The notes beneath the pieces were generated by a model. That model saw only the letters and a program-made list of their open reading frames with translations. It was not told the DNA's origin and ran no database searches. A program made the translations under genes and the position numbers. Positions 26,526 to 37,599 of a DNA stretch of 64,000 nucleotides are shown here, one piece after another (within the stretch, counting starts at the first letter, position 1; each line of letters begins with the position of its first letter). The stretch is from Bacillus mycoides (lineage in GTDB: Bacteria; Bacillota; Bacilli; Bacillales; Bacillaceae_G): the NCBI RefSeq assembly GCF_001757995.1, contig NZ_LXLV01000066.1, forward strand, positions 1 through 64,000. The letters are read 5' to 3'.

Positions 26526-28247
26526 TTACTTATTACGTTTAATATAGTCTAATAAACGTTCAATATCCCATGTGTTAATCACGTTATCTTTTTGAATCCA
26601 ACCTTTACGTGCTGCCGCTACACCTGTTTCCATATCTTCTAACATTTCAAGTGTATGAGCATCCGTATTAATCGCTACTTTTACACCAGCATCTTGTGCT
26701 TGTTTTAATAATTTCGCGCTTAAATCTAAACGGTTTGGATTTGCATTTAATTCTAAGACTGTATTTGTTTCTTTTGCGAGCTGGATTAATAAATCTGTAT
26801 CTACATCGTAACCCTCGCGGCGCCCAAGAAGACGTCCTGTCGGATGAGCAATCATCGTGACATGCTTATTCTCAAGTGCAGTGCGAAGACGTTTCATAAT
26901 CGTTTCACGGTCTTGTGAGAAGCTAGAATGAATCGCTCCAATAACATAATCTAGTTCTGCTAATACTTCATCGTCAAAATCAAGTGTCGCATCTGGTAAA
27001 ATGTCCATTTCGATTCCGCGCAAAATTGTAATGTCTGGATACTTTTCATTCATACGTTCAATTTCTTTCGCTTGTTCACGAAGACGCTCTTTCGTTAAAC
27101 CGTTCGCTACTTTCAAGTATTGCGAGTGATCAGTAATTGCCATAAATTTATATCCACGAGCACGACATGCTTGTACCATTTCCTCAATTGAAAAAGCACC
27201 GTCACTCCACGTTGTATGCATATGTAAATCACCTTGTATATGAGAGAACTGAATTAAGTTCGGATACTCTTTAATTAATTCAATTTCTTTTCCATCTTCA
27301 CGCACTTCTGGTGGGATGAATGGAAGACCGAAATGAGCGAAGAACTCCTCTTCCGTTTCAAATGTTTTCACTTCACCTGTTTCTAAGTTTTCTACACCGT
27401 ATTCACTAATTTTCTCGCCTCTATCTTTCGCGATTTGGCGCATTTTTACGTTATGGTCTTTTGATCCTGTGAAATGGTGAAGAGTTGTAATAAATTCTTC
27501 TGGTTTTACTAAGCGGAAGTCAATTGAAATATCATATTCATATTGAAGACGAACAGATACTTTTGTATCTCCACTTGCAATCACTTCAATCATATTATCA
27601 AATTGTAGTAAATGTTCACGTACTACTGCTGGCTCTGTCGTTGCAATGATGAAATCTAAGTCTTTCACTGTCTCACGAACACGGCGTAAACTACCAGCGC
27701 GTGAGAAACGAATTATTTCAGCAACATTCGACAATTTCTCCTCTATTTCCCCGGCAATAGGCAATACCATCGCAATTGGTAACCTCTCTGGACGAGAGCC
27801 TACTTGATCAATTGCTTCTAATATTTTCTCTTCTGTTTTCTTACCGAATCCCGCTAAAGCTTGTACTTTATTTTCTTCACAAACAGCTTTTAACGTTTCC
27901 ATATCAACAACACCAAGTTCTTTGTATAACTTGGCCACCTTCTTACCACCAAGGCCTGGTAGTTTTAATAGTGGTAATAAACTGCTTGGTACTTCTTTTT
28001 CAAGTTCTTGTAGTACTTCAGATGTTCCCGATTCTATATATTCTTGAATAACTGCTGCCGTTCCTTTTCCGATACCTGGAATCTTTGTGAAATCTTCAAT
28101 TTCAGAAAGACTACGGTCATCACTTTCTAGTGCTGCCGCCGCTTTACGGAATGCAGATATTTTAAATGGATTCGCGCCCTTCAGTTCCATAAACAGGCCG
28201 ATTGTCTCTAGTAATTTGATAACTTGTTTTTTATTCACTTTCATCAT
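26526..28247 (-). CDS. polX: DNA polymerase/3'-5' exonuclease PolX
   Basis: This 573-aa family X polymerase has helix-hairpin-helix motifs (~45-130: '[18 protein letters not shown]', '[19 protein letters not shown]'), a nucleotidyltransferase core with metal-binding Asp residues ('KDLDFIIAT', 'ISIDFRL') and a C-terminal PHP phosphoesterase domain ('[12 protein letters not shown]', 'ITDHSQ', 'NTDAH'). It is used in base-excision repair gap filling. The first or second Met (MMKV) may start it. It is the upstream partner of mutS2 and is separated from cvpA by a terminator. Confidence 0.94.
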   Translation of the reverse strand: MMKVNKKQVIKLLETIGLFMELKGANPFKISAFRKAAAALESDDRSLSEIEDFTKIPGIGKGTAAVIQEYIESGTSEVLQELEKEVPSSLLPLLKLPGLGGKKVAKLYKELGVVDMETLKAVCEENKVQALAGFGKKTEEKILEAIDQVGSRPERLPIAMVLPIAGEIEEKLSNVAEIIRFSRAGSLRRVRETVKDLDFIIATTEPAVVREHLLQFDNMIEVIASGDTKVSVRLQYEYDISIDFRLVKPEEFITTLHHFTGSKDHNVKMRQIAKDRGEKISEYGVENLETGEVKTFETEEEFFAHFGLPFIPPEVREDGKEIELIKEYPNLIQFSHIQGDLHMHTTWSDGAFSIEEMVQACRARGYKFMAITDHSQYLKVANGLTKERLREQAKEIERMNEKYPDITILRGIEMDILPDATLDFDDEVLAELDYVIGAIHSSFSQDRETIMKRLRTALENKHVTMIAHPTGRLLGRREGYDVDTDLLIQLAKETNTVLELNANPNRLDLSAKLLKQAQDAGVKVAINTDAHTLEMLEDMETGVAAARKGWIQKDNVINTWDIERLLDYIKRNK

Positions 28248-28267
28248 TGCCCCGCCTTTCTTTCATA

Positions 28268-28301
28268 GAAAAAAACTTCTCTTTCCGAAAAAAGAGAAGT
28301 T
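28268..28301 (-). terminator. Terminator between cvpA and polX
   Basis: An 11-bp perfect stem AACTTCTCTTT/AAAGAGAAGTT with a 6-nt loop is followed by six T on the minus strand. It overlaps the cvpA stop codon. Confidence 0.88.
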
Positions 28302-28848
28302 ACACTCTGCTACCTGTCTGCCATAGTTCCTTCACCTTTTCAGAAAGAATCGGTGTATCGTCTACAATTATTTTGCTAATTGATGATTTTTGTAATGGTG
28401 TTTGTATTTGTTCAATTGGAAGAATTGATCCAACAATAATTAAGACAAACAGAATGATATACACTTCTAAAAAGCCAAGAAGTGCCCCAGCAACCGCATT
28501 GACTTGCTTTAAAACTGGGATTTCTGCAAACATATTCAGTAAATTACCAAGTAGTGAAAGTGCGATTTTTGTAATAATAAATAATACAATAAACGCAATT
28601 GCTTGATAGAAGACACCCTCAATATTATTCGCATCTATCCATTCGGGAACAGAAACATTCTTATCAAATGGATACGGAATAATTTTCGCAAGTGCTGGCG
28701 CTAAATCTTTACAGTACCAGTATGCAACGAGGTATGCGATAATAAAGCTTGTTAACTTTACAAGTTGCAAAATAAATCCTCTGCGTAAACCGAGGAAGAA
28801 TCCCATAACAAGCAGTAAAATGATAATAATATCAATCATGCTATTCAA
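28300..28848 (-). CDS. cvpA: CvpA-family membrane protein (YshB)
   Basis: This 182-aa protein has four hydrophobic helices and the CvpA opening '[22 protein letters not shown]'. The family is linked to colicin V production in E. coli and to envelope homeostasis; its role in Bacillus is undefined. The gene overlaps the 3' end of zapA by 8 bp, so the two are probably coupled. Confidence 0.88.
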   Translation of the reverse strand: MNSMIDIIIILLLVMGFFLGLRRGFILQLVKLTSFIIAYLVAYWYCKDLAPALAKIIPYPFDKNVSVPEWIDANNIEGVFYQAIAFIVLFIITKIALSLLGNLLNMFAEIPVLKQVNAVAGALLGFLEVYIILFVLIIVGSILPIEQIQTPLQKSSISKIIVDDTPILSEKVKELWQTGSRV

Positions 28849-29110
28849 TTCCTTTTTGTGTCATACTTTCTTTCAATTTCTCATGTTCTTCTTTTAATTT
28901 TATGTAATCGTGTATGACGTTTACCGCCGTCAATACCGCTAGTCTACTCGTATCAAGCGAAGGATTCTTGGCATTGAGTTCGCGCATTTTATCATCCACA
29001 ATCGCTGCTACCATGCGGATATGACTTGTACTTTCATCGCCAACAACTGAATATTGTTGACCATATATTTCTACATTAATTCGACTTTTATTTCCCTTTT
29101 GTTGTGACAA
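28841..29110 (-). CDS. zapA: Cell division protein ZapA
   Basis: This 89-aa FtsZ-ring-associated protein has an N-terminal beta-hairpin domain ([13 protein letters not shown]) and a C-terminal coiled coil ([17 protein letters not shown]... [16 protein letters not shown]). I placed the start at TTG 29110, because GGAGG lies 8 bp upstream; the longer frame would start inside that site. It bundles FtsZ filaments at midcell. It is divergent from rnhC and overlaps cvpA. Confidence 0.9.
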   Translation of the reverse strand: MSQQKGNKSRINVEIYGQQYSVVGDESTSHIRMVAAIVDDKMRELNAKNPSLDTSRLAVLTAVNVIHDYIKLKEEHEKLKESMTQKGIE

Positions 29111-29234
29111 CTCACCGGCCTCCAATCACGTACAGAATCCTAAAGTTTATCATACCATGAACCATCATAATATGGAAACAGAAAGAACAATCCGATATGA
29201 TAAAAATAACAATATTAAAAAAGGAGCGACCATT

Positions 29235-30170
29235 TTGTCAAATTCTATCGTAATACAAACAAGTTCTAGTGCAATTGAAGACATGAAACAACAGTATAAA
29301 CAAGCTCTTAGCCCGAAAATTCCGCAAGGCGGTGTCTTCATGGCAAAGGTGCCATCTTGCACGATTACAGCGTATAAATCTGGAAAAGTAATGTTCCAAG
29401 GAGGACGTGCTGAAGCTGAAGCTGCTCGTTGGCAAACTGTCTCTCAAACACCGAAATCAGCTGTGAAAAAATCGGTTGATTCACATCGTTATGCGCCGCC
29501 CGCTTCCATCGGTACAATGTCTATTCTAGGATCAGACGAAGTAGGTACTGGTGATTACTTCGGACCAATGACAGTAGTTGCTGTATATGTGGATGCGAAG
29601 CAAATTCCACTTTTAAAAGAACTTGGTGTAAAAGACTCCAAAAACTTAAACGATGCTCAAATTGCTGAGATTGCAAAACAACTCCTTCACGTTGTTCCTT
29701 ACAGCTCCCTCGTTCTTCACAATGAAAAATATAATGAGCTATTTGACAAAGGAAACAACCAAGGTAAACTGAAAGCTTTACTGCATAATAAAGCAATTAC
29801 AAACTTATTGGCAAAAATTGCACCTACAAAACCAGAAGGCATCTTAATCGACCAATTTACACAGCCTGATACATACTATAAATATTTAGCGAAACAAAAA
29901 CAGGTACAGCGTGAAAATGTGTATTTCGCTACGAAAGGCGAAAGCGTCCATTTAGCAGTAGCCGCCGCTTCCATTTTGGCTCGTTACTCATTCGTAAAAC
30001 AATTTGACGAACTAAGCAAAAAAGCTGGTATGCCACTTCCAAAAGGTGCAGGTAAACAAGTTGATATCGCCGCTGCTAAATTAATTCAGAAAGTCGGAAA
30101 AGAAAGATTACCTGAGTTTGTGAAACTGCATTTTGCTAATACAGAAAAGGCATTTCGCTTACTAAAATAG
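29235..30170 (+). CDS. rnhC: Ribonuclease HIII
   Basis: This 311-aa enzyme has an N-terminal TBP-like substrate-binding domain (~1-85) and a C-terminal RNase H fold with 'ILGSDEVGTGDYFGPM' (first catalytic Asp and Glu) and 'GILIDQF' (further Asp). It degrades RNA in RNA/DNA hybrids. A TTG start at 29235 is chosen because AAAGGAG lies about 9 bp upstream and the length then matches other Bacillus RNase HIII; the longer open frame lacks a ribosome site. Confidence 0.93.
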   Translation: MSNSIVIQTSSSAIEDMKQQYKQALSPKIPQGGVFMAKVPSCTITAYKSGKVMFQGGRAEAEAARWQTVSQTPKSAVKKSVDSHRYAPPASIGTMSILGSDEVGTGDYFGPMTVVAVYVDAKQIPLLKELGVKDSKNLNDAQIAEIAKQLLHVVPYSSLVLHNEKYNELFDKGNNQGKLKALLHNKAITNLLAKIAPTKPEGILIDQFTQPDTYYKYLAKQKQVQRENVYFATKGESVHLAVAAASILARYSFVKQFDELSKKAGMPLPKGAGKQVDIAAAKLIQKVGKERLPEFVKLHFANTEKAFRLLK

Positions 30171-30180
30171 TATCGACAAA

Positions 30181-30209
30181 AACAGGAGCCTACAAACTCC
30201 TGTTTTTTT
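30181..30209 (+). terminator. rnhC terminator
   Basis: AACAGGAG/CTCCTGTT stem followed by TTTTTTT. Confidence 0.9.
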
Positions 30210-30297
30210 GTTTTACTTTAGTCCAATCTACTATCTTCTGCATATTTTTGTTATATTTTAAATATACAGTTTTTTCTAACTACAAGGAGGTGTCCCA

Positions 30298-30569
30298 TTG
30301 CTACTTCTACAAATGATTCTAAATATTTTACTAGGCGATCCACACGAAAGACAGTTCAAAATTAGAGAAAACATTCAGTTACTAAGTGAACAACGAGAAT
30401 TCAACGATTTAATAGAACGCTACGGTCGATCTTTCTTATTAAACTTTCGGATTCGAAAGTTTATCGGGAAACACACGATGCCCACTTGTTAATACATAAT
30501 CCAGTCAAGCTACAACACTTCTGTGAGGAACTTGAATTTATGATTAGAAAAAGAGGATTGTTTACATAA
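30298..30569 (+). pseudogene. Frameshifted small gene of unknown function
   Basis: A TTG at 30298 follows AAGGAGG and opens a frame giving 'LLGDPHERQFKIRENIQLLSE...LIERYGRSFLLNF'. That frame stops at 30490-30492. From about 30452 a second frame continues coherently (DSKVYRETHDAHLLIHNPV...FMIRKRGLFT) and stops at 30567-30569, next to the ribosome site of the following gene. Joining the frames needs a single-base shift around 30445-30455, giving a ~90-aa protein. Either the gene is broken, the sequence has an error, or the two pieces are separate. No family is recognised. Confidence 0.55.
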
Positions 30570-30582
30570 GGAGGGACTTCAT

Positions 30583-30834
30583 ATGAACTCTGTAAAAGTT
30601 AAAAAATTATTATATGTTTTAGTACACCTCGTAGGTCCGCTTTCTTACCTCACTATTTCTACCATTTGGGGTGCTTTTTTCACTTCCAAATCTACATTTG
30701 AAAACATATCTGATAATCTTTGTGTGATGGCTATCTATTACGTATTCATGAGCTTACTATGGTTTTTCTATTTAGATCGATTAGACAAAGATGTGGATAA
30801 AATTACAAAAGAGATTAATGACAACAAGATGTAA
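30583..30834 (+). CDS. Small membrane protein, two to three helices
   Basis: This 83-aa protein has hydrophobic segments at ~9-32 and ~45-65, followed by a charged C-terminus (LDRLDKDVDKITKEINDNK). RBS GGAGGG lies 7 bp from the ATG and the gene starts 13 bp after the frameshifted one, so they form one unit ending at a strong terminator. The pairing of a small soluble and a small membrane protein resembles phage-like or bacteriocin-immunity cassettes, but nothing proves this. Confidence 0.6.
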   Translation: MNSVKVKKLLYVLVHLVGPLSYLTISTIWGAFFTSKSTFENISDNLCVMAIYYVFMSLLWFFYLDRLDKDVDKITKEINDNKM

Positions 30835-30841
30835 TACATAT

Positions 30842-30876
30842 AAAAAGGGGAGAGTCACTACGACTCTCCCCTTTTT
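30842..30876. terminator. Bidirectional terminator
   Basis: A 15-bp stem (30842-30856 with 30862-30876) of AAAAAGGGGAGAGTC type ends in a T-run on both strands. Confidence 0.9.
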
Positions 30877-30877
30877 A

Positions 30878-31012
30878 TTAGCTTTGTTTCTGCTTCTTAT
30901 TTGATGAAGGTACTTTATGAGAACCCGTTTCATGCGTAGTTGTTCCTTGTCCTTCCACCTCTGAAGAACCTAGGCTTGATCTAGAATGATCTGTTTTCAC
31001 TTTTTTACTCAT
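30878..31012 (-). CDS. 44-aa small hydrophilic protein, YuzL-like
   Basis: The start is the ATG complementary to 31010-31012, behind GGGGGTGAG. The product is MSKKVKTDHSRSS... with 'VEGQGTTTHETGSHK' in the middle and a basic end (NKKQKQS). The general layout resembles YuzL-type small Bacillus proteins, but the match is by eye and weak. It is disordered and probably cytosolic. It shares the bidirectional terminator with the membrane-protein gene. Confidence 0.55.
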   Translation of the reverse strand: MSKKVKTDHSRSSLGSSEVEGQGTTTHETGSHKVPSSNKKQKQS

Positions 31013-31094
31013 TGCACTCACCCCCAAGATTACTTTTTGCTTAAGGGTAAAAAACTATTCAACATAATAATCTGAACATATACTCGCTACTCTT

Positions 31095-31997
31095 TTACTC
31101 TCGTGTCTGGTTTTCACTAATGTCCCATAGACGCTTTGCTGCATCCTTATCCAAAGCAGCTTCAGACATTTTCCCTACTTGTTTATCGGCATAGTAATAA
31201 CCACTCTGATCAGTAAATCCAGTTGATTCTGCTAGCCATACTAAAGTTTCAGCACCTTTCTCGGGTGTACGAGAGAAAGGTTTCATTGCTGCCATAGTTA
31301 AGCGAGCAACCAGACCATTGTCCTGGTTAAAATTCGTATTCACTAGCCCCGGGTCAAAGCTATAAGCACTAACACCCGTTCCCTCCAACCGCTGTGCCAA
31401 TTCAGAGGTGAATAAAATGTTAGCCAGTTTTGTTTGCGCATAACGCATTGTAGGACCACCCATGAACTTCTTAACACCGCGATACAGTTGTTCTGCATCT
31501 AGATCACCGAAATCAATTCCCTTTTTAGCCATTTTGTGACCGTGAGATGCGGTGGTAATGACACGAGCAGGAGCACTTTCTTTTAAACGCTCCAACAACA
31601 AATTAGTGAGTAAGAATGGACCTAAATGGTTTACCGCCCAGGTCATCTCCAAACCGTCCTCCGTAAGCTTCCTTGTTTGAAATAAAGCACCCGCATTATT
31701 CACTAATATATCTATTCTCGGACACCTTTCTAAAATATCAGTAGCTACCCGGCGTATAGATTGTTGGGAAGCCATATCAGCCAGAAATAAATCTACCACC
31801 ACATTCCCATTCGTTACATCCTTAATTTGAGTCATAGCATCATTCGCTTTTGCCTCGTTGCGTGCAATAATTCCTAGCTTGGCACCACGCTCCGCAAATG
31901 CCTTAGCTGCCGCTAATCCAATACCACTTGTTGCACCAGTGATTACTATATACTTGTCACGTAATGTCCACTTTGTATGACTTGGAATTTCCCCCAT
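31095..31997 (-). CDS. Short-chain dehydrogenase/reductase
   Basis: This 300-aa SDR has the NAD(P) motif TGATSGIG (~residue 20), 'NNAG' (~97) and a catalytic YAQTK (YxxxK, ~185), with a Ser in 'ITTASHG'. It resembles the retinol-dehydrogenase / protochlorophyllide-reductase-like group. The substrate is unknown. The start at 31997 is chosen because GGAAGGGG lies 10 bp upstream, rather than the ATG nine codons earlier. It is a single gene. Confidence 0.87.
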   Translation of the reverse strand: MGEIPSHTKWTLRDKYIVITGATSGIGLAAAKAFAERGAKLGIIARNEAKANDAMTQIKDVTNGNVVVDLFLADMASQQSIRRVATDILERCPRIDILVNNAGALFQTRKLTEDGLEMTWAVNHLGPFLLTNLLLERLKESAPARVITTASHGHKMAKKGIDFGDLDAEQLYRGVKKFMGGPTMRYAQTKLANILFTSELAQRLEGTGVSAYSFDPGLVNTNFNQDNGLVARLTMAAMKPFSRTPEKGAETLVWLAESTGFTDQSGYYYADKQVGKMSEAALDKDAAKRLWDISENQTRE

Positions 31998-32126
31998 TGT
32001 ACAAAAACCCCTTCCCTTGCCCATAAATATTTCATTCGTTTTACTATATGTGAGATATGAACGAACCTATGAACAACATTTTTCCAAACAAAAAAAGCGA
32101 GAGCAGTTGCTCTCGCTTTTTTTATC

Positions 32127-33518
32127 TTAAAACTCCGAAGAACCTGGAGTTCTTGGGAATGGAATTACGTCACGGATGTTAGCCATACCAGTGATGTACA
32201 TTAGGAAGCGCTCAAAACCTAGACCGAATCCAGCGTGTTTTGTACCGCCGTATTTTCTAAGTTCTAAGTACCACCAGTAGTCCTCTTCGTTCATACCTAA
32301 TTCTTTAATTCTGTCTACTAAAACGTCCATTCTTTCTTCACGTTGGCTACCGCCGATTAATTCGCCGATGCCAGGGACTAGAAGGTCAGTAGCTGCTACT
32401 GTTTTACCATCTTCGTTCATACGCATGTAGAATGCTTTAATGTCTTTCGGATAGTCAGTTACGAATACAGGGCGTTTGAAGATTTCTTCTGATAAGTATC
32501 TTTCGTGCTCTGTTTGTAAGTCAATACCCCATTCTACTGGGTATTTGAATTCAGCACCTGATTCTTGAAGTACTTTAATTGCTTCTGTATAAGTGATGCG
32601 ACCGAAGTCAGAGTTAATTACGTTGTTCATGCGCTCTAGAACTGTTTTATCAACAAAGCTGTTGAAGAAGTCCATTTCTTCTGGTGCATGTTCTAATACA
32701 TATTTCATTGCATATTTCAGCATATCTTCTGTAAGATCCATTACATCGCCTAATTCAGCGAATGCAATCTCAGGCTCAACCATCCAGAACTCCGCTGCGT
32801 GACGAGTTGTGTTTGAGTTTTCTGCACGGAATGTAGGTCCGAATGTGTACACATCACGGAACGCTAATGCATAAGCTTCAGCATTCAGCTGTCCACTTAC
32901 TGTTAAGTTTGTTTCTTTGCCGAAGAAGTCTTTTGATTCGTCAACTTGTCCGTCTTCACCTTTAGGTACGTTGTTTAAATCTTGCGTTGTTACGCGGAAC
33001 ATTTCGCCAGCACCTTCTGTATCACTACCAGTGATGATTGGTGTGTGAACATGTACGAATCCACGCTCTTGGAAGAACTGGTGAATCGCAAATGCTGCGA
33101 TAGAACGTACACGGAACGTTGCAGAGAATGCATTTGTTCTTGGACGTAAGTGAGCGATTGTACGTAAGTATTCAAACGTATGACGCTTCTTTTGAAGTGG
33201 GTAATCAGAGTCTGATAAGCCCTCGATATCAATTTTTTCTGCTTTAATTTCAAATGGTTGCTTCGCTCCAGGCGTTGCAATTACTTTACCTTCTACTTTA
33301 ACTGAAGAGCTAAGTGGAAGTTTTGCAATTTCTTTGAAGTTCTCTAATTCTGTATCGAAAACGATTTGAACGCCCTTGAAGAAGCTACCGTCGTTTAATT
33401 CGATGAAACCAAATGCTTTTGAATCACGTAAGTTACGAATCCACCCTGATACTTGTACTGTTTGATCTGCATACTTTTCTGTATCTCTATACAGACTTTT
33501 TACTAATGTGTTTTCCAT
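32127..33518 (-). CDS. asnS: Asparaginyl-tRNA synthetase
   Basis: This 463-aa class II enzyme charges tRNA-Asn. It has an N-terminal OB-fold anticodon domain (~15-115, '[24 protein letters not shown]'), class II motif 2 ('[15 protein letters not shown]') and motif 3 ('[14 protein letters not shown]'). The ATG at 33518 has AAAGGAG upstream. Expression is controlled by an Asn-specific T-box. Confidence 0.95.
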   Translation of the reverse strand: MENTLVKSLYRDTEKYADQTVQVSGWIRNLRDSKAFGFIELNDGSFFKGVQIVFDTELENFKEIAKLPLSSSVKVEGKVIATPGAKQPFEIKAEKIDIEGLSDSDYPLQKKRHTFEYLRTIAHLRPRTNAFSATFRVRSIAAFAIHQFFQERGFVHVHTPIITGSDTEGAGEMFRVTTQDLNNVPKGEDGQVDESKDFFGKETNLTVSGQLNAEAYALAFRDVYTFGPTFRAENSNTTRHAAEFWMVEPEIAFAELGDVMDLTEDMLKYAMKYVLEHAPEEMDFFNSFVDKTVLERMNNVINSDFGRITYTEAIKVLQESGAEFKYPVEWGIDLQTEHERYLSEEIFKRPVFVTDYPKDIKAFYMRMNEDGKTVAATDLLVPGIGELIGGSQREERMDVLVDRIKELGMNEEDYWWYLELRKYGGTKHAGFGLGFERFLMYITGMANIRDVIPFPRTPGSSEF

Positions 33519-33552
33519 AGTGAAATTCTCCTTTGCTGATATATTTAAATAC

Positions 33553-33810
33553 AAAAAAACCTTTCATCCATAAAGGGACGAAAGGTTAAACTTCGCGGTA
33601 CCACCCAATTTGTCATAAAGACCAACTTTAACTCGTATGTAATACATACTTCCCGGTTTGTAACAGGCCGGATTCCCGTCTAAGTCTACTCTTGAATACA
33701 AGATCCAATTTCGGTTAGCAACTCCAAGGTGTTCTTCATATATACCGCCTCATCAGGCTCTCACCGTCCCTGACTCGCTATGGATTATAGTATATACTAC
33801 TTTTCCTTAT
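33553..33810 (-). promoter_or_regulatory. asnS T-box riboswitch, Asn specifier
   Basis: The leader contains a specifier AAC followed by ACCUUGGAGU (complement of 33731-33733), the T-box GGGUGGUACCGCG and a terminator AACCUUUCGUCCC/GGAUGAAAGGUU ending in seven U at 33553-33559. Low charged tRNA-Asn should allow readthrough. Confidence 0.94.
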
Positions 33811-33878
33811 CATCGTCTTTCATTTTGTTAAACTAAAATTAATGTACTACATTCGAGAGAAAGATGCAAGATGCCAGA

Positions 33879-34033
33879 AAATATATCAGCGATTTTTGCA
33901 ATATATCGACCGCAACTTCAAATATATCGGCGATTTTTATAATATATCGACCGTAACTTCAAATATATCAGCGATTTTTATAATATATCGACCGTAACTT
34001 CAAATATATCAGCGATTTTTATAATATATCGAC
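33879..34033. repeat. 41-bp non-coding tandem repeat with phased ATATATC boxes
   Basis: Three full 41-bp units (33879-33919, 33920-33960, 33961-34001) and a 32-bp partial fourth unit. Each has two AATATATC boxes 20 and 21 bp apart, giving eight boxes at two-helical-turn spacing. It lies between the pheT terminator and the asnS promoter region and contains no gene. Confidence 0.9.
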
Positions 34034-34062
34034 TTACCGACAACTTTCGAAAATCGCATCAT

Positions 34063-34094
34063 AAAAAAAAATTGCCGGAATTAATCCGGCAATC
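34063..34094 (-). terminator. pheT terminator
   Basis: ATTGCCGGA/TCCGGCAAT stem with a T-run on the minus strand. Confidence 0.9.
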
Positions 34095-34099
34095 TTTTA

Positions 34100-36520
34100 T
34101 TACTTACGTAACTCCGCACCAAATTTCTCTTCTACCGCTGTTAAGACACGGTTATGTGCTTCGGTTACTTCTTCATCTGTTAACGTACGTTCTGCATCGA
34201 AGTAGGTCATAGAGAATGCAAGTGATTTCTTGCCTTCTTCCATTTTTTCACCTTCGTATAAATCAAATAATGTTACGTCTTTCAGAAGTTCTCCACCAGC
34301 TTCAGCAATGACTTGCTTCATTTCACCAGCTTTTGTTTCTGTTGTTACTACAACAGCCATATCACGTGTCATAGATGGGAAACGTGGGATTGCTGAGTAG
34401 TAAGTTTCTTCCACGTCTGCACCGAATACTTTTGCAAGAGATAGTTCGAATACGAATGTATCTTTCACATCTAATTGTTTTTGCGATTCTGGGTGCAATT
34501 GACCGATGAATCCAATTACTTCGCCATCTAATACGATGTCAGCTGTACGGCCTGGGTGCATACCTTCACGTTTTGCTGGTGCATATGCGATTTGGTTTGC
34601 AACGCCAAGTACGTCGAATAATCCTTCTAGCACACCTTTCATAACGAAGAAGTCTACTACTTTCTTCTCACCTTGCCATGCATGGTGAAGAGCAAGACCT
34701 GTCATAACACCTGCAAGATGTTGTTCTTCTTTCGGAAGTTCTCCTGCTTCTGTCGGTAAGAAGATAGAACCTACTTCGTATAAAGCAGCACTATCGTTTT
34801 TACGAGCATTATTGTATGAAACTGCTTCTAACAATTGTGGTACTAAGCTTAAACGAAGTTGACTACGCTCTTCACTCATTGGAAGCGCAAGATTTACAGG
34901 AGCTTTTTCGTTCGGCTCTACCATATATTGTTTTGCTTTGTCAGCGCTTGTTAATGAATATGTGATTGCTTCATATAAACCAGCACCTTCTAAGAAGCGA
35001 CGTACTTTACGACGTTTCGTTTGTGCTGCTGTTAATTTACCACGTGTCATCGTTCCAGAAGGTAATGTAACTGGAATGTGATCATACCCATACAGACGAC
35101 CCACTTCTTCTACTAAGTCTTCTGAAATTGTAATATCAGGACGACGTGCTGGTACATTTACATGGAATGTCCCTTCTACTTCTGTGAATGGGAATTTCAA
35201 GTTTGTGAACATTGTACCCATTTCACTCGCAGAAATATCTGTACCTAATACACGGTTTACTTTTTCAGCAGTAACAGATACTGTACGTTCTTGTACTTGT
35301 AAGTTATCAGCTTCTACTACACCTTCAAGTGCTTCACCACCAGCATATTTCGCCATTAAAGCAGCCGCATGTTGAATTGCTTCAAATGTACGTGTTGGAT
35401 CAATTCCTTTTTCGAAACGTGCACTTGATTCACTACGAAGACCTAAGTCTTTTGATGTACGGCGTACTGTTTGACCTGCAAAGTATGCAGACTCGATTAA
35501 AACGTTTACCGTCTCATTTGTAACTTCAGAATCAGCTCCGCCCATTACACCAGCAACAGCTAAAGCTTTTGTACCGTTTGTAATTACAAGATGATGCTCT
35601 TGTAACGTACGTTCTTGATCATCTAATGTTTCAATTTTTTCGCCTTCTTTTGCAAGACGAACAACGATTTCTTTTGAACCTAATTTATCGTAATCGAATG
35701 CATGTAACGGTTGACCGTATTCCATTAAAATGTAGTTTGTAATATCAACTACATTGCTAATTGGACGAATACCAGCTGCCATAAGGCGAGTTTGCATCCA
35801 CATTGGTGATGGACCAATCTTTACATTCTTAACCATTTTCGCAATGTATAACGGATTTTCTTCTTTCGCTTCTACACTTATAGAAATGTAATCAGAAGTT
35901 TTTTCTGCTGTTTCTTGTAAGTTGATAGCTGGAAGTTTTACTTCACGGCCGTAAATAGCAGCTACTTCATATGCAACACCTAACATGTTTAAGCAATCTG
36001 CACGGTTTGGTGTTAAACCAAGCTCAAGTACTTCATCATGTAAGTTTAAAATTTCAAGTGCATCTGCACCAACTTCAGCGTCACTTGGGAAGATGAAGAT
36101 TCCATCTGCGTAATCTTTCGCAACTAGTTTCCCATTAATGCCAAGCTCTTGAAGGGCACAAACCATACCATGAGAAGCTTCACCGCGTAGTTTTGCTTTT
36201 TTAATTTTGAAGTTACCAGGAAGTACAGCGCCAACTTTTGCAACTGGTACTTTTAAACCTTTTGCAATATTAGCAGCACCACAAATAATTTGAACTGGCT
36301 CTTCTTCACCAATATCGATTAAGCATTTGCTTAATTTATCAGCTTCTGGGTGTTTTTCACATTCTAATACGTGACCAACTACAACACCTTTTACACCTTT
36401 ATTTAATACTTCAACACCTTCTACTTCAATACCACTTTTCGTGATTTTGTCTGCTAGTTCTTGTGCTGTTACATCTTTAATATCTACATACTCTTGTAAC
36501 CAACGATATGATACGAACAT
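34100..36520 (-). CDS. pheT: Phenylalanyl-tRNA synthetase beta subunit
   Basis: This 806-aa subunit forms a heterotetramer with PheS. It has an N-terminal tRNA-binding/EMAP-like domain (~40-155), B3/B4 editing region ('[20 protein letters not shown]' ~350), B5 domain and a C-terminal anticodon-binding FDX-ACB domain ('[14 protein letters not shown]' ~710). Length is normal. It follows pheS by 18 bp and shares its T-box. Confidence 0.96.
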   Translation of the reverse strand: MFVSYRWLQEYVDIKDVTAQELADKITKSGIEVEGVEVLNKGVKGVVVGHVLECEKHPEADKLSKCLIDIGEEEPVQIICGAANIAKGLKVPVAKVGAVLPGNFKIKKAKLRGEASHGMVCALQELGINGKLVAKDYADGIFIFPSDAEVGADALEILNLHDEVLELGLTPNRADCLNMLGVAYEVAAIYGREVKLPAINLQETAEKTSDYISISVEAKEENPLYIAKMVKNVKIGPSPMWMQTRLMAAGIRPISNVVDITNYILMEYGQPLHAFDYDKLGSKEIVVRLAKEGEKIETLDDQERTLQEHHLVITNGTKALAVAGVMGGADSEVTNETVNVLIESAYFAGQTVRRTSKDLGLRSESSARFEKGIDPTRTFEAIQHAAALMAKYAGGEALEGVVEADNLQVQERTVSVTAEKVNRVLGTDISASEMGTMFTNLKFPFTEVEGTFHVNVPARRPDITISEDLVEEVGRLYGYDHIPVTLPSGTMTRGKLTAAQTKRRKVRRFLEGAGLYEAITYSLTSADKAKQYMVEPNEKAPVNLALPMSEERSQLRLSLVPQLLEAVSYNNARKNDSAALYEVGSIFLPTEAGELPKEEQHLAGVMTGLALHHAWQGEKKVVDFFVMKGVLEGLFDVLGVANQIAYAPAKREGMHPGRTADIVLDGEVIGFIGQLHPESQKQLDVKDTFVFELSLAKVFGADVEETYYSAIPRFPSMTRDMAVVVTTETKAGEMKQVIAEAGGELLKDVTLFDLYEGEKMEEGKKSLAFSMTYFDAERTLTDEEVTEAHNRVLTAVEEKFGAELRK

Positions 36521-36538
36521 ATTTATCCTCTCCTTCCC

Positions 36539-37573
36539 TTACGCTCGTTTGAATTGTTGTAAGAAACGTACATCATTTGTATAGAAATGACGAATGTCAT
36601 CAACGCCGTATTTCAACATTGCGATACGCTCTGCGCCCATACCGAATGCGAAACCTTGATATTCTTTTGAATCATAACCAGCCATTTCAAGCACGTTCGG
36701 ATGAACCATTCCTGCGCCTAAAATTTCAATCCAGCCAGTTCCTTTACAAGTGCCACAACCTTTACCGTGACACATCATACAAGAAATATCCATCTCTACA
36801 GATGGCTCTGTGAATGGGAAGAAACTTGGACGAAGACGGATTTCACGATCTTCACCGAACATCTTTTTCACGAATACTTGCAGTGTACCTTTTAAGTCAC
36901 TCATACGGATGTTTTTATCAATTACAAGACCTTCAATTTGCATGAATTGGTGTGAATGCGTCGCATCATCGTCATCGCGGCGATACACTTTACCAGGACA
37001 AATAATTTTAATCGGTCCTTTTTCTTTGTTATTTTCCATCGTGCGTGCTTGCACAGAAGATGTATGCGTACGTAGTAACGTTTCTTCTGTAATGTAGAAT
37101 GTATCTTGCATATCACGCGCTGGGTGATCTTTCGGTAAGTTTAATGCTTCGAAGTTGTAGTAGTCTTTTTCTACTTCTGTTCCTTCAGCTACTTCATAAC
37201 CCATACCGATGAATACATCTTCAATTTGTTCAACAACTGCTGTTAACGGATGGTGGCAACCTGTTTCAACAGGACGACCTGGTAATGTTACATCAATTGT
37301 TTCAGTAGCTAATTTCGCTTCAATTACTGCTTTTTCTAAGTTGCCAATTTTGTCTTCTAGACGCGTTTGAATCGCTTCACGTACTTCATTTACTAATGCT
37401 CCCATACGTGGACGCTCTTCTGCTGATAATTTTCCCATGCCGCGTAATACTTCTGTAATTGGGCCTTTTTTTCCTAAATACGCTACGCGTACGTCGTTTA
37501 AGCCCTTTAGCTCTTTCGCTTCTTCAATAAGCTCTAACGCTTTTTGCTTTAGCTCTTTTAAACGTGCTTCCAT
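36539..37573 (-). CDS. pheS: Phenylalanyl-tRNA synthetase alpha subunit
   Basis: This 344-aa catalytic subunit has an N-terminal coiled coil (~1-85), then the class II core with motif 2 ('[22 protein letters not shown]') and motif 3 ('[17 protein letters not shown]'). The start is MEARLKELK with GGAGGG upstream; the open frame extends 35 codons further into the T-box but has no ribosome site. It is the first gene of pheST. Confidence 0.96.
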   Translation of the reverse strand: MEARLKELKQKALELIEEAKELKGLNDVRVAYLGKKGPITEVLRGMGKLSAEERPRMGALVNEVREAIQTRLEDKIGNLEKAVIEAKLATETIDVTLPGRPVETGCHHPLTAVVEQIEDVFIGMGYEVAEGTEVEKDYYNFEALNLPKDHPARDMQDTFYITEETLLRTHTSSVQARTMENNKEKGPIKIICPGKVYRRDDDDATHSHQFMQIEGLVIDKNIRMSDLKGTLQVFVKKMFGEDREIRLRPSFFPFTEPSVEMDISCMMCHGKGCGTCKGTGWIEILGAGMVHPNVLEMAGYDSKEYQGFAFGMGAERIAMLKYGVDDIRHFYTNDVRFLQQFKRA

Positions 37574-37599
37574 TTGGAACCCTCCTAATTTTAAAAATA

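Noticed and set aside
33879-34033. 41-bp repeats considered as a CRISPR array
   Set aside because: Units abut each other directly, so there are no spacers, and no cas gene is nearby.
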